Positions 1 through 8,095 of a stretch of 64,000 nt of DNA are shown here, one piece after another; within the stretch, counting starts at the first letter, position 1, and each line of letters starts with the position of its first letter. A program made the position numbers and the translations under genes. The stretch is from Pseudomonadota bacterium (lineage in GTDB: Bacteria > Pseudomonadota > Gammaproteobacteria > Xanthomonadales > Xanthomonadaceae), in contig JAFECB010000015.1 in the NCBI GenBank assembly GCA_018242365.1, forward strand, positions 122,885-186,884, given 5' to 3'. The notes beneath the pieces are model-generated. The model saw nothing but the letters and a program-made list of their open reading frames with translations. It made no database searches and was not told the DNA's origin.

Positions 1-458
1 TTGCGCGCCATGCCATCGCCAATCTTGCCGCGGCCTCGGCGACCCTGGTCAGCGGCCGGCTCATGCTCGACAGTGGTGCCAGGGGCGTGCACATCCACGG
101 CGACATCGGCGGGCTCCAGCCCGGCAGCAGCCACGGCTTCCACATCCACGAAACCGGTGATTGCAGCGCAGTCGACGCCAGCAGCGCCGGAGGGCATTTC
201 AACCCGAACCACGCCCCGCACGGACGCAGCGGCCACGGCGCGCACCACCTCGGCGACATCGACAACCTCGTCGCCGACGCCAACGGCGTGGCCCATGTCG
301 ATGCTTGGGTAATGGGCGTCGGTCTGGGTGATGGCTCGCCGCATGACATCCTCGGCCGCGCCGTGATCGTCCATGCCGCCGTCGACGACTACAGCAGCCA
401 GCCATCGGGCAATGCCGGTGCACGGGTGGCCTGCGGGGTGATCTGGATGCTGCCGTGA
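1..458 (+). CDS. sodC: Cu/Zn superoxide dismutase, 5' end outside window
   Basis: Dismutates superoxide to oxygen and hydrogen peroxide, normally in the periplasm. The reading frame is already open at base 3, so the N terminus and any signal peptide lie upstream of the window; about 151 residues are visible. Seen: copper-ligand motif HGFHIHE (near bases 132-152), the zinc-loop region GGHFNPNHAPHG and HGAHHLGDIDN, and the C-terminal GARVACGVI, whose Cys would pair with the Cys of GDCS as in the family. All expected metal ligands are present, so the enzyme should be active. Its stop overlaps nothing important; an unrelated lipoprotein gene begins 75 bases downstream. Only the precise start is unknown. 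Confidence 0.93.
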   Translation, partial: ARHAIANLAAASATLVSGRLMLDSGARGVHIHGDIGGLQPGSSHGFHIHETGDCSAVDASSAGGHFNPNHAPHGRSGHGAHHLGDIDNLVADANGVAHVDAWVMGVGLGDGSPHDILGRAVIVHAAVDDYSSQPSGNAGARVACGVIWMLP

Positions 459-532
459 TGGGTTATCGGGCGCATGTCCGGTTCCGGCGGGAATTTCCGC
501 TACTCATTCCAAACCTCAAACGGACCGCTGCC

Positions 533-1141
533 ATGCCCATCCCGATGCGCGCCTGCGTGCCCCTGACGCTGTTGCTGCTCGCGGCCTGTTCCAAGCCCGC
601 GCCGCAGACCACGGCACCGCCTGCCTCGACGCCCGCGCCAACGGCTGCCACGGCGAGCGCAGCGGCCCCGGCCGCCGGATCGGCCACCATCATCGATACC
701 GAGCCCGAAGAAAAATGCACCAACGAGCCGCGCACGGATCCCGATGACAAGCGCCCGCGCTGCGGCGGGATGGGCGCGCCTCAAGCCAGCACGGCCAATC
801 ACTCGTATCGCATCGATTCCGTGGAATGCCCGGGCGGCAGCCGCGAAAGCATTCAGGCATGCGACGTAAGCAAACCGTTCACTTCCACGGTTTGCGGTGG
901 CATGGCGACCATCACACATACGCCGACCGATGATCGCAGTGGAACATGGACATTCAAGTTCCAAGGGGCCGGTGGCTACGCCGACAGCAGCGGCACTTAC
1001 ACACTGACCGGTTCGGAAGAGTCGATGACGGAGCATGACGTCAGCAACAAGATTTGCGTGCATGCGGCTGGGAGAACCATCTGCACTGCACCAAGACCCG
1101 GCACGGCCACTTGGACTCGCATCGCCGCCTGCACGAATTGA
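533..1141 (+). CDS. Lipoprotein with DKRPRCGGM motif, first of three paralogues
   Basis: 202 residues, function unknown. The ATG at 533 opens directly into a lipoprotein signal peptide (PLTLLLLAACSKP, lipid Cys about residue 19); the frame is open further upstream, but that extension would bury the signal. After an Ala/Pro/Thr-rich linker comes the motif CTNEP-x-TD-x-DDKRPRCGGM (about residues 62-81), followed by a C-terminal part with several more Cys (VECPGG, QACD, STVCGGM, KICVH, TICTA, AACTN), suggesting disulfide bonding outside the inner membrane. The downstream gene shares the motif and the ending pattern W-T-R-I-x(2)-C, so the two are paralogues by duplication. I know no named family for it; a periplasm-facing, lipid-anchored role is inferred. 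Confidence 0.75.
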   Translation: MPIPMRACVPLTLLLLAACSKPAPQTTAPPASTPAPTAATASAAAPAAGSATIIDTEPEEKCTNEPRTDPDDKRPRCGGMGAPQASTANHSYRIDSVECPGGSRESIQACDVSKPFTSTVCGGMATITHTPTDDRSGTWTFKFQGAGGYADSSGTYTLTGSEESMTEHDVSNKICVHAAGRTICTAPRPGTATWTRIAACTN

Positions 1142-1167
1142 ACGCCGCCAGCACCCGGAACGATGCA

Positions 1168-1779
1168 ATGACCAGAATCCATTTCCAGCGTTCTTGTTCG
1201 ATCGCGCTTGTCCTGCTGTTGTCCGCCTGCGCACCCAAGTCCGAATCGGGTAATCCAACGCCAACAACTTCGCCTGCGGCTGCAGCCACGCCCGCCGCCG
1301 CGGCGACGGGCAAAGCCACCACTCCACCCGAAGAAAAATGCACCAACGAACCGCCCACGGATGAAAACGACAAACGCCCACGTTGTGGCGGGATGAGTGG
1401 TGCCACGGCGCCTGCAACGCGCGCCTACAGCATCGACGTTGCCGGGATGGGCACGACCACCTCGGGCGCCGATTGCGTGGCCAGGCCATACGACGCCTGC
1501 GACATCGACAAACCCTTCAGTACCGAATTCTGCGGCCTCACGCTCACCCACACGCCCACCAGTCGCACCGGCGGCACGTTCGAGGTACAGCTCACGGCCG
1601 CCGGCGTTGACTACAGGCAATCAGGCACCTACACCCTGAGCGGTCCCGAGAACAGGCTGACGGCGACCTATGCCACCGCCGAGATGTGCGCGCATACGGG
1701 AGGCCAGGCGCTCTGCGTGCCGCAGCCGGCCCGCACCACCACCTGGACCAGGATCAGCGATTGCAAGGCGACGCCATGA
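1168..1779 (+). CDS. Lipoprotein with DKRPRCGGM motif, second paralogue
   Basis: 203 residues, function unknown. Start at 1168 is chosen because it places a lipoprotein signal (ALVLLLSACAPK) at the N terminus. A low-complexity Thr/Ala/Pro linker leads to PEEKCTNEPPTDENDKRPRC, continuing GGM; the DNA coding the first part of the motif is nearly identical to that of the upstream paralogue, which points to recent duplication or gene conversion. The C-terminal part carries conserved Cys (ADCVARPYDACD, FCGLTLTHTPT, MCAHTGG, LCVPQP) and ends TTTWTRISDC, matching the first copy. It overlaps the third copy by four bases (ATGA), so these two are almost certainly co-transcribed and translationally coupled. 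Confidence 0.75.
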   Translation: MTRIHFQRSCSIALVLLLSACAPKSESGNPTPTTSPAAAATPAAAATGKATTPPEEKCTNEPPTDENDKRPRCGGMSGATAPATRAYSIDVAGMGTTTSGADCVARPYDACDIDKPFSTEFCGLTLTHTPTSRTGGTFEVQLTAAGVDYRQSGTYTLSGPENRLTATYATAEMCAHTGGQALCVPQPARTTTWTRISDCKATP

Positions 1780-2348
1780 ACCAGCGCCACCTCCCTGCCT
1801 TCGGTTTCACCACGCTGGCGTTGCTGACGCTGGCCGCCTGTTCGCCGCAATCCGGGAGTCCGCCATCGACTGCCACGCCCGCGCCCGCTGCTTCGACGCC
1901 GGCCACTCCTGTGGCCGCACCGAAACCGGACGAGCACTGCGCCAACGAGCCGCGCACCGATGAAAACGACAAGCGCCCACGCTGTGGCGGGATGACTTCG
2001 GTGACACCCGCATCGCGTGCGTTCCACATCGTTGGCGGCAGCGGTGATCCGGTGGATCAGGTCGTCTGCAACATCGACGAAAAATTCGTCTTGAACGGAA
2101 AAATGTTCGGCGTCGAGTTCAGCGGCGGCGTGGACGGCACCTACAAGTTCGTGCGCACGCCGAACATTCCGGGCCTGCGCTGGAATGCCGGCGGTCGCTA
2201 TCACATCGAATTCCCGGACGGCGCGGACAAGCCCGGCACGATGACCACCGAGGGCGGTGGCACGACAACGGCCGGCGCGCAAACCGCCACCACCAGCGGC
2301 GGCGAGCACTTCACCCTGACCCAGGCCAAGGCCGGAGATTGCCCGTAG
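1776..2348 (+). CDS. Lipoprotein with DKRPRCGGM motif, third, divergent paralogue
   Basis: 190 residues, function unknown. Begins in an ATGA overlap with the preceding paralogue and has a lipoprotein signal (LALLTLAACSPQ). The motif is kept as CANEPRTDENDKRPRCGGM, but everything after it differs from the other two: there are few Cys, a GTYKF-x(3)-PNIPGLRW-x-AGGRY stretch, and a Gly/Thr-rich run (GGGTTTAGAQTATTSGGEHF) before the end. So the motif, not the C-terminal domain, is the conserved element of the family. This suggests the motif is a shared docking or structural module and the C-terminal part is the variable functional piece; that is inference. Confidence 0.72.
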   Translation: MNQRHLPAFGFTTLALLTLAACSPQSGSPPSTATPAPAASTPATPVAAPKPDEHCANEPRTDENDKRPRCGGMTSVTPASRAFHIVGGSGDPVDQVVCNIDEKFVLNGKMFGVEFSGGVDGTYKFVRTPNIPGLRWNAGGRYHIEFPDGADKPGTMTTEGGGTTTAGAQTATTSGGEHFTLTQAKAGDCP

Positions 2349-2442
2349 CAATTCCGGTGCCGCGGGCCCGTTTGATCAAGGCATGCCGCAGGGCAGTGTT
2401 TCACACCCACGCGTATTCGCGCCCGGCATGAGAGATGGCAAT

Positions 2443-2470
2443 CTCGACACGACACCCGGTGCGTGTCGAG
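2443..2470. other. Perfect 9-bp inverted repeat upstream of small Cys protein
   Basis: CTCGACACG (2443-2451) and its exact complement CGTGTCGAG (2462-2470) flank a 10-base loop, 45 bases before the next start codon. It has no T-tract, so it is more likely an operator or mRNA hairpin in the leader than a terminator for the lipoprotein genes. Confidence 0.4.
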
Positions 2471-2514
2471 CACAGCACAGTTCGCCGGGTCTCATCGTTC
2501 GCAAGGAGAACCTC

Positions 2515-2781
2515 ATGTTTCAGATCAGCAAAACCGCCTTGGGCGTCATCATCGCTTGCGCCACCCTGCCGCCGCTTGCACACGCCGATTCGGTCAATGG
2601 CGGCAAGCAGGCCGCCGAACAATGCGTCAAATACCAGCATGCCCGTAGCGACAGCCAGATCGCCTCATGCTGCGCAGACATGCTGGATGGCCAGGGCGGA
2701 AAGAAAACGCAGCAGGAATGCGTGAAGGCCGGCAAGGACATGGTCAATGAGGCCAAGCAAACGCCAGCCGCAAGGCAGTGA
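2515..2781 (+). CDS. Small exported four-Cys protein
   Basis: 88 residues. Start chosen at 2515 because of the Shine-Dalgarno AAGGAGA about 7 bases upstream and because it opens into a signal peptide (MFQISKTALGVIIACATLPPL, cleaved after AHA, near residue 24). The mature part of about 64 residues is charged and contains Cys in the order QCVKY, SCCADM, ECVKAG, so it probably folds as a small disulfide-stabilised helical protein in the periplasm or outside the cell. I do not recognise a family. It follows the three motif lipoproteins on the same strand after a 166-base gap containing a hairpin, so it may be separately transcribed. Confidence 0.7.
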   Translation: MFQISKTALGVIIACATLPPLAHADSVNGGKQAAEQCVKYQHARSDSQIASCCADMLDGQGGKKTQQECVKAGKDMVNEAKQTPAARQ

Positions 2782-2807
2782 CGCGGCTTGCCCATTGTTG
2801 CGCCTGA

Positions 2808-2837
2808 CGGGATGCCCGCGATCATCGGGTCATCCCG
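2808..2837. terminator. Hairpin between convergent genes
   Basis: CGGGATG-CCCG ... CGGG-T-CATCCCG forms an 11-bp stem with one bulged T and a 7-base loop between the convergent small Cys protein gene and the kinase gene. No clear T-run on either side; probable bidirectional terminator or stabilising 3' hairpin. Confidence 0.45.
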
Positions 2838-2847
2838 CTACGCCACG

Positions 2848-5268
2848 TCAATGCACCGTGCTTCCCGCGGCTTCCGCCTCGATCGTGTGCCTCAGATCCT
2901 GTAGCGAGGCACTTTCGGCGCCTTGCAGGCTGGCCAATGCGCGGCGGTAATACTCTGTTTGCTTGGCGGGATCGCCTCGCTTGCCCCAGGCCTTGGCATA
3001 CGCTGCGTTGAGCCTGGCGTCGAGATCGGGCTGGACTTGTTTGCCGGCGATGATGCGCTGCGCATGATCCAACTGCGGCAGCGCTTCTGGCACACGATCC
3101 AGGGCGGTCAGGGCGTTGCCGATCCCGATATAGCCACTGGCAAGGCCCGGATTGTCGACGCCAAAGGTGCGTCCCGCCAAATCAACGGCGCGGGTAAAGC
3201 TGTCCAATGCCCCCTTGGCATCACCCAAGTTCAGCTGCGCCGTGGCTTGCATGCTCAACAACACGGCGCGGCCATCCCAATCCTGCGGCAAGTCATGTTG
3301 ATCGGCATAGGTCTTCGCTGCATCGACAGCCCGCAGCGCGTCCTGATACTGGTGTTGTGCGACCAGACTGCGGATCAGGCCCAGTTGTGCCACCACGGCA
3401 TCGATCGCCTGCACGGGGTCCTTGATGTCGATCTTCCGGAACATGGCAATGGCTTGTTGGTACTGCGCTTGCGCTTTGGCAGACTCGCCATTGCCCAAGT
3501 AAGCATCGCCAAGATTGCGCAGGGACACGGCCTGCTCAAAGCGATCCTCGGGCAGATAGTGCCGGCGCAGGTCCGCAGCCTGCGTGGCTGCAGCAATCGC
3601 TTCCTTGGGCTTGCCCATCACGCCCAGAACTTGCGCGTAATTGCCGTAGCTCGCCGCAAGCGTGCTGGCTTCAGTTTGATCAAACGGCGGTGCGGCGTGA
3701 TCCAGTCCGAGTCGATACAGGGCTTCGGCATGGGCCCAGTCCTGCCCGAGGGCATACAGATTGGCCAAGGTGCGCTGGGTTGCCTTGCGTACCTGCGGCT
3801 CCATGTCGCGGGTGGTCTCCAGCGATTTGCGTGCATGCCCAAGCAGGTCATTCAAGCTGAATTGCGCACCCAATTGGCCCTGCGGTGCCACGCTGAACAT
3901 CACATCCTGCAGAAACGCCAGTGCCTGGCTTGCCCGCTTTGCTTGAAGCAGCGCCTCGTTGCGTTGCTGCTCGGCAAGCTGCGCCTGCATCCTCGCCTCG
4001 CGGGCCTGCCATAACGCCAGCCCGGTGCCGGCAAGCAGGGACAGGGCCACCGCGACAATGGATGCAGCCAGTCCACGATTGCGGCGCAGCCACAGCCGCG
4101 CACGTTGGCCGCGAGACAACGGCATGGCGGCGATCGGGCGATTGTCCAGCCACGCACGCAGGTCATTGGCCAGCGCATCGGCCGAGGCGTAGCGCTGTTC
4201 CGGGTCGCGGCGCAGGCAGGTCTGCACGATGGCGGCCAGATTGCCGCGCAGTGCGCGCGCGAGTGCGGCGGGATTCAAGCCGCCGCGCAGGGCAGCCTGC
4301 TCTGTCGTTGTCTGCGCAGCAGCGCGGGTCAGCGGCTCCGGTTCGCGCTCGAGCTGCTGCAACTGGCTGGCCACCGGAGTGTCGCGGGTCAGTCCGAACG
4401 GGTGCGCGCCGGACAGCAGGCGATGCAGGACGACGCCCAGCTGCCAGATGTCGGTGGCGGTGGTGATCGGCGCATCGTGAAGTTGCTCGGGGCTGGCATA
4501 TTCGAAGGTGAGCGCGCGATCAAGGGTGGCGGTGGCGTCGGCCTCCACCAGTTGCTTGGCGATGCCGAAATCCAGCAGCTTCACCCGGCCTTCGCCATCG
4601 ACCAGCAGGTTCGACGGCTTGAGGTCGCGATGCACCACCAGGTTGCGATGCGCGTAACGCACCGCATCGAGCACCTGCAGGAACAGTTCCATCCGTTCGC
4701 GCAGGCCTAGTTGGCGTGCATCGCACCAGCGGTCGATGGGCTGGCCATCGACCTGCTCCATCACGAAATACGGCTCGCCATCGGTGCTGAACCCACCGTC
4801 CAGCAAGGTGGCGATATTGGGATGCTGCAAACCGGCCAGGATTTGCCGCTCGCGCAGGAAGCGTTCACGCGCGGCCTGCGAATCGGCGCTGGCGCGAATC
4901 AGTTTGAGTGCGGCGCGCTGGGTATACGCACCATCGGCGCGCTCCACCGCATACACGGCGCCCATGCCGCCCTGGCCAATCACGCCGACGAGCTTCCACG
5001 CACCGATGCAACGGCCCAGCGCCGGTTCAGCCGCCGTCGCGGCCTGGGTCGCCAGTGCCTCGCCCCAGCGGGGCGCATCGGCAAAGGGATCGGTCGCGCC
5101 GGCATCGGCCACCAGCAGCGAGCGCACCTCCATCAGCAGCTCAGCCTCACCTGCGCACAGGTCTTGCAGGCGCGCCTCGCGCACCGCAGGATCGAGCTCG
5201 GCGATCTCGTCGAAAATCGCCAGTGCCCGTCGTTGCAGCCTCTGTGTCGGCGTGTCGTCCGTACTCAT
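2848..5268 (-). CDS. Transmembrane Ser/Thr protein kinase with TPR-rich C-terminal region
   Basis: 806 residues. Phosphorylates Ser/Thr on unknown targets. The kinase domain (about residues 90-370) has the glycine loop GQGGMGAVY, the catalytic loop HRDLKPSNLL and the metal-binding DFG of LLDFGIAK, so it should be active. A single membrane segment (GLAASIVAVALSLLAGTGLA, about residue 400) separates the cytoplasmic kinase from a long periplasmic region built of helical TPR-like repeats (about residues 440-800), the usual Xanthomonadaceae/planctomycete-type architecture in which the outside region senses or binds proteins. The N-terminal 90 residues match the acidic leader common in kinases paired with ECF sigma factors. 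Its start overlaps the sigma-factor stop (ATGA), so they form a coupled two-gene operon. Confidence 0.92.
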   Translation of the reverse strand: MSTDDTPTQRLQRRALAIFDEIAELDPAVREARLQDLCAGEAELLMEVRSLLVADAGATDPFADAPRWGEALATQAATAAEPALGRCIGAWKLVGVIGQGGMGAVYAVERADGAYTQRAALKLIRASADSQAARERFLRERQILAGLQHPNIATLLDGGFSTDGEPYFVMEQVDGQPIDRWCDARQLGLRERMELFLQVLDAVRYAHRNLVVHRDLKPSNLLVDGEGRVKLLDFGIAKQLVEADATATLDRALTFEYASPEQLHDAPITTATDIWQLGVVLHRLLSGAHPFGLTRDTPVASQLQQLEREPEPLTRAAAQTTTEQAALRGGLNPAALARALRGNLAAIVQTCLRRDPEQRYASADALANDLRAWLDNRPIAAMPLSRGQRARLWLRRNRGLAASIVAVALSLLAGTGLALWQAREARMQAQLAEQQRNEALLQAKRASQALAFLQDVMFSVAPQGQLGAQFSLNDLLGHARKSLETTRDMEPQVRKATQRTLANLYALGQDWAHAEALYRLGLDHAAPPFDQTEASTLAASYGNYAQVLGVMGKPKEAIAAATQAADLRRHYLPEDRFEQAVSLRNLGDAYLGNGESAKAQAQYQQAIAMFRKIDIKDPVQAIDAVVAQLGLIRSLVAQHQYQDALRAVDAAKTYADQHDLPQDWDGRAVLLSMQATAQLNLGDAKGALDSFTRAVDLAGRTFGVDNPGLASGYIGIGNALTALDRVPEALPQLDHAQRIIAGKQVQPDLDARLNAAYAKAWGKRGDPAKQTEYYRRALASLQGAESASLQDLRHTIEAEAAGSTVH

Positions 5269-5834
5269 TCGAGTGCATTCAACAGGTAGGCGCGCGCCTT
5301 GCGCCAGTCGCGGCGCACCGTGCGGTCGGTGACACCCAGCAACTGCGCGATTTCGGTCTCTTCATAACCACCGAAGTAGCGCAGTTCCACCACCTGCGCG
5401 GCACGCTCGTCCAGCGCGTGCAGGCGTTGCAGAAGATCGTCCAGTTCCAGCACTTCCAACGCCGCACGCTCGCCCGCGTCCAACCGTGCGGTCAGGGTCA
5501 ATGCTTCCTGTCCGCCGCCGCGCTTGTCGGCCTTGCGTGCCCGCGCATCATCCACCAGCACCTGACGCATCGCCCGCGCCGACAGCGCCAGCAGGTGGTT
5601 GCGATCCACCGCCGCCAGCTGCGCGCCGCCGGCCAGCTTGAGCCAGGCCTCGTGCACCAGCGCGGTGGTCTGGAAGTCGTCGCGCATGCGCCGCAATTGC
5701 TGCCGCGCAGCGCGCTTGAGTTCGTCGTAGATGGCCGTATAGGCCGCACTCAGCGCTGCGTTATCGCCGGCGCGGGCGCGAGCGAGCAAGTGGGTGACTT
5801 CCACACCGTCATCCGCAAGGGGGCTTGTCGTCAT
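5265..5834 (-). CDS. ECF-type sigma factor of the TIGR02999-like group
   Basis: 189 residues. Directs RNA polymerase to a dedicated promoter set. Seen: region 2 with TAIYDELKRAARQQLRR and the TTALVHEAWLKL segment typical of the group that pairs with TPR kinases, and region 4 with VELRYFGGYEETEIAQLLGV followed by the helix-turn-helix TDRTVRRDWRKARAYL. The ATG at 5834 is preferred over one 15 codons upstream because a GAGGG precedes it. No anti-sigma gene lies nearby; the co-transcribed kinase is the likely controller, by phosphorylation. The gene is divergent from the adhesin gene at 5930, sharing a short intergenic region, so the adhesin is a candidate target. That target link is inferred. 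Confidence 0.9.
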   Translation of the reverse strand: MTTSPLADDGVEVTHLLARARAGDNAALSAAYTAIYDELKRAARQQLRRMRDDFQTTALVHEAWLKLAGGAQLAAVDRNHLLALSARAMRQVLVDDARARKADKRGGGQEALTLTARLDAGERAALEVLELDDLLQRLHALDERAAQVVELRYFGGYEETEIAQLLGVTDRTVRRDWRKARAYLLNALE

Positions 5835-5929
5835 GCCCTCGTTCCCGAACCTGTCCTGTTTGGCTTGGGAGTTTCGCATATCCCCATCACGCCGGCAGTT
5901 CCGCCGGAGCCTTCCAGAGGAAACGACGC

Positions 5930-7933
5930 ATGAAACCCCGCACCCACCGCCCTTCCCGCCGCCCGCGCCGGCTAACGCTGTCCGTCCTGAGCCTGGCCCT
6001 GTTGGGCGCGCTGTCGATGCCGGCGTTTGCGGCCGATCCCGTGTGCCTCGACGCCAATGGCAACCCCATCAGCCCGGCACCTTCGACCGACCAAGGCAAT
6101 GAACACGGTACCGACAACGCCACCTGCGACATGACGGACAATGCCTACGGCCAAAACAACAACGCGAGCGGCAAAGGCTCCAGCGCTTTTGGCTACAACA
6201 ATTCCGCATGGACTACGAATGCCAATGCATTCGGTTCCGTCAACCAAGCTTGGGGGCAAGGCAGCAGCGCGTTCGGCCACTTGAATATCGCACAAGCGGC
6301 ATGGTCCAGCGCGTTCGGCGTATTCAATCTGTCCACCAGCCTGCAAACCAGCGCCTTCGGGTTTGGCAACAACGCAGGCGGACCGAATCACAAGCGATTC
6401 GCCAATGCGTTCGGGGGAAGCAACATGGCGTCGGGCGAGGCCAGCAACGCCTTCGGGTCCGGCAACTCTGCCAGTGGCGACAACAGCGCCGCCTTCGGCT
6501 ACAGCAACACCGCGAGCGCTCTGGGTAGCAGCGCGTTCGGAAACAACAACATTGCCTACGACAATGGCAGCGTGGCGATGGGTGCCTACAGCCGTGCCGG
6601 CGACAGCGATGCCAGCCTCACCACCGGCGCAAACAGTGTAGCGGTCGGCACCTGGATCGACGCGAATGGAAACGGCCTCCTCGACGCTGGCGAGACCACC
6701 AATCAAGCCACCGCCCAGTACAGTAGCAGCTTCGGTGTGGGCAATACCGCCAGTGGCGGTGCCAGTAGCGCGGTCGGCAATCTCAACACCGCCAGTGGCG
6801 ATGAAAGCAGCGCATTCGGCAAGGACAACACGGCCAGCGGCAACCAGGGCGGGGCGTTCGGATGGCACAACACCGCAAGTGGCGATTACAGCAGCGCGTT
6901 CGGGCAGGACAACACCGCCTCCGGGGACTACAGCAGCGCATTCGGCTATGAGTCGCAAGCCTTGCAAGCCAACAGCACCGCGCTGGGCTACCAGGCCGTG
7001 GCCAATGACGCCGGGGTGGTGTCGTTCGGGCACTCGGCCAGCGACCTGGATGTTTTCGGCGTGGCCTACGGCAGCGAGCTCAACGCGCGCCTGATCCATG
7101 TCGCCGACGGCATCGACGATAACGATGCGGTGAACGTCGGCCAGCTCAACGCCGCCATCGCCGGGATTCCGGTGATCGATCTGGCGCCGTTCGCGGCGGC
7201 CTTGGGCGGCGGCGCCACCTGGGCAGGCGGCGTGTTCGGTGCGCCCACCTACACCATCCAGGGCACGGCCTATCACGACGTCGGCTCGGCTCTGGCCGCG
7301 ATCGACGGCTGGATGACCTCCAATGCCAACGGCGTGCAATACGACGATGCCAGCCACGGCAGCGTGACGCTGGATGGCGCGAACGGCACCCAGATCAAGA
7401 ACGTGGCCGATGGCACCGACGCCACCGATGCGGTGAATCTGGGCCAGATGGATGCCGGTGATGCGGCTACGCTGACCGCCGCCAACGCGCATGCCGATGC
7501 CGGCGATGCCGCCACCCTGACCGCCGCCACGACCTACACCGACACCCGCGAAGCGGCGATCCGTACCGACATGAGCGCCGGCGATGCCGCCACGCTGGCG
7601 TCATCCAAGGCCTATACCGACCAGCGCTTCGCGGCCTGGAACGACACCTTCACCCAGTACCAGCAACAGGTCGATGCACGCTTCGCCCAGACCGACACCC
7701 GCATCAACCGGATTGGTGCGATGGGTACGGCGATGACCCAGATGGCGGTGAACGCGGCGATCGGTGCCAGCCCGCGTGGGCGCTTGGCGGTGGGCGTGGG
7801 CACGCAGGGCGGCCAAGGCGCGATCTCGATCGGCTACGGCCGCCGTGTGGGCAGCACCGGTTCGTTCTCGATCGGCGCCAGCTTCGCCAGCGGTGAATCG
7901 TCGGTGGGTGCGGGTTTCGGTATTGATCTGTAA
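5930..7933 (+). CDS. Trimeric autotransporter adhesin (YadA/Xad-like)
   Basis: 667 residues; a trimeric surface fibre for attachment (type Vc secretion). Start at 5930 has AGAGG upstream and opens into an Arg-rich extended signal peptide cleaved near AFA-AD (residue 34). The head (about residues 67-370) is a left-handed beta-roll of about 14-residue repeats of the form S-x-AFG-x-x-N-x-A-S-G. It is interrupted at residues 244-255 by a perfect EF-hand-like loop, DANGNGLLDAGE. Two YadA neck motifs follow (DNDAVNVGQLNA about 395-406; ATDAVNLGQMDA about 498-509), then a coiled-coil stalk of A-D-x-GDAATL repeats and the membrane anchor (last 75 residues, ending GAGFGIDL). Divergent from the ECF sigma/kinase operon. 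Confidence 0.93.
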   Translation: MKPRTHRPSRRPRRLTLSVLSLALLGALSMPAFAADPVCLDANGNPISPAPSTDQGNEHGTDNATCDMTDNAYGQNNNASGKGSSAFGYNNSAWTTNANAFGSVNQAWGQGSSAFGHLNIAQAAWSSAFGVFNLSTSLQTSAFGFGNNAGGPNHKRFANAFGGSNMASGEASNAFGSGNSASGDNSAAFGYSNTASALGSSAFGNNNIAYDNGSVAMGAYSRAGDSDASLTTGANSVAVGTWIDANGNGLLDAGETTNQATAQYSSSFGVGNTASGGASSAVGNLNTASGDESSAFGKDNTASGNQGGAFGWHNTASGDYSSAFGQDNTASGDYSSAFGYESQALQANSTALGYQAVANDAGVVSFGHSASDLDVFGVAYGSELNARLIHVADGIDDNDAVNVGQLNAAIAGIPVIDLAPFAAALGGGATWAGGVFGAPTYTIQGTAYHDVGSALAAIDGWMTSNANGVQYDDASHGSVTLDGANGTQIKNVADGTDATDAVNLGQMDAGDAATLTAANAHADAGDAATLTAATTYTDTREAAIRTDMSAGDAATLASSKAYTDQRFAAWNDTFTQYQQQVDARFAQTDTRINRIGAMGTAMTQMAVNAAIGASPRGRLAVGVGTQGGQGAISIGYGRRVGSTGSFSIGASFASGESSVGAGFGIDL

Positions 7934-8014
7934 GCCCACAGGCAGGTGACGAACGATGCCGGGGCGGGCGACCGCCCTGGCATTTTCATTCCTTGCGAAT
8001 CCGCTAGGCTCCAT

Positions 8015-8077
8015 TCGCGCCCCTTCGGTGCGCTCCTACAAAATCGTGCCCTGTGGGAGCACACCGCAGGGGTGCGA
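8015..8077. repeat. Palindromic REP-like repeat, locus 1
   Basis: Two inverted copies of a 26-bp unit (consensus TGTAGGAGCGCACCGCAGGG, then GCGCGA) at 8015-8040 and 8052-8077 form a long imperfect hairpin. It lies between the convergent adhesin and the next gene, where it could end both transcripts. The same unit recurs near 16.5, 21.4 and 37.0 kb. Confidence 0.8.
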
Positions 8078-8095
8078 CCTGCCCACTGCATCTTG

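Noticed and set aside
6130..6990. Regular repeats that could be taken as a CRISPR array or minisatellite
   Set aside because: They are in frame, encode the adhesin head, and have no unique spacers.
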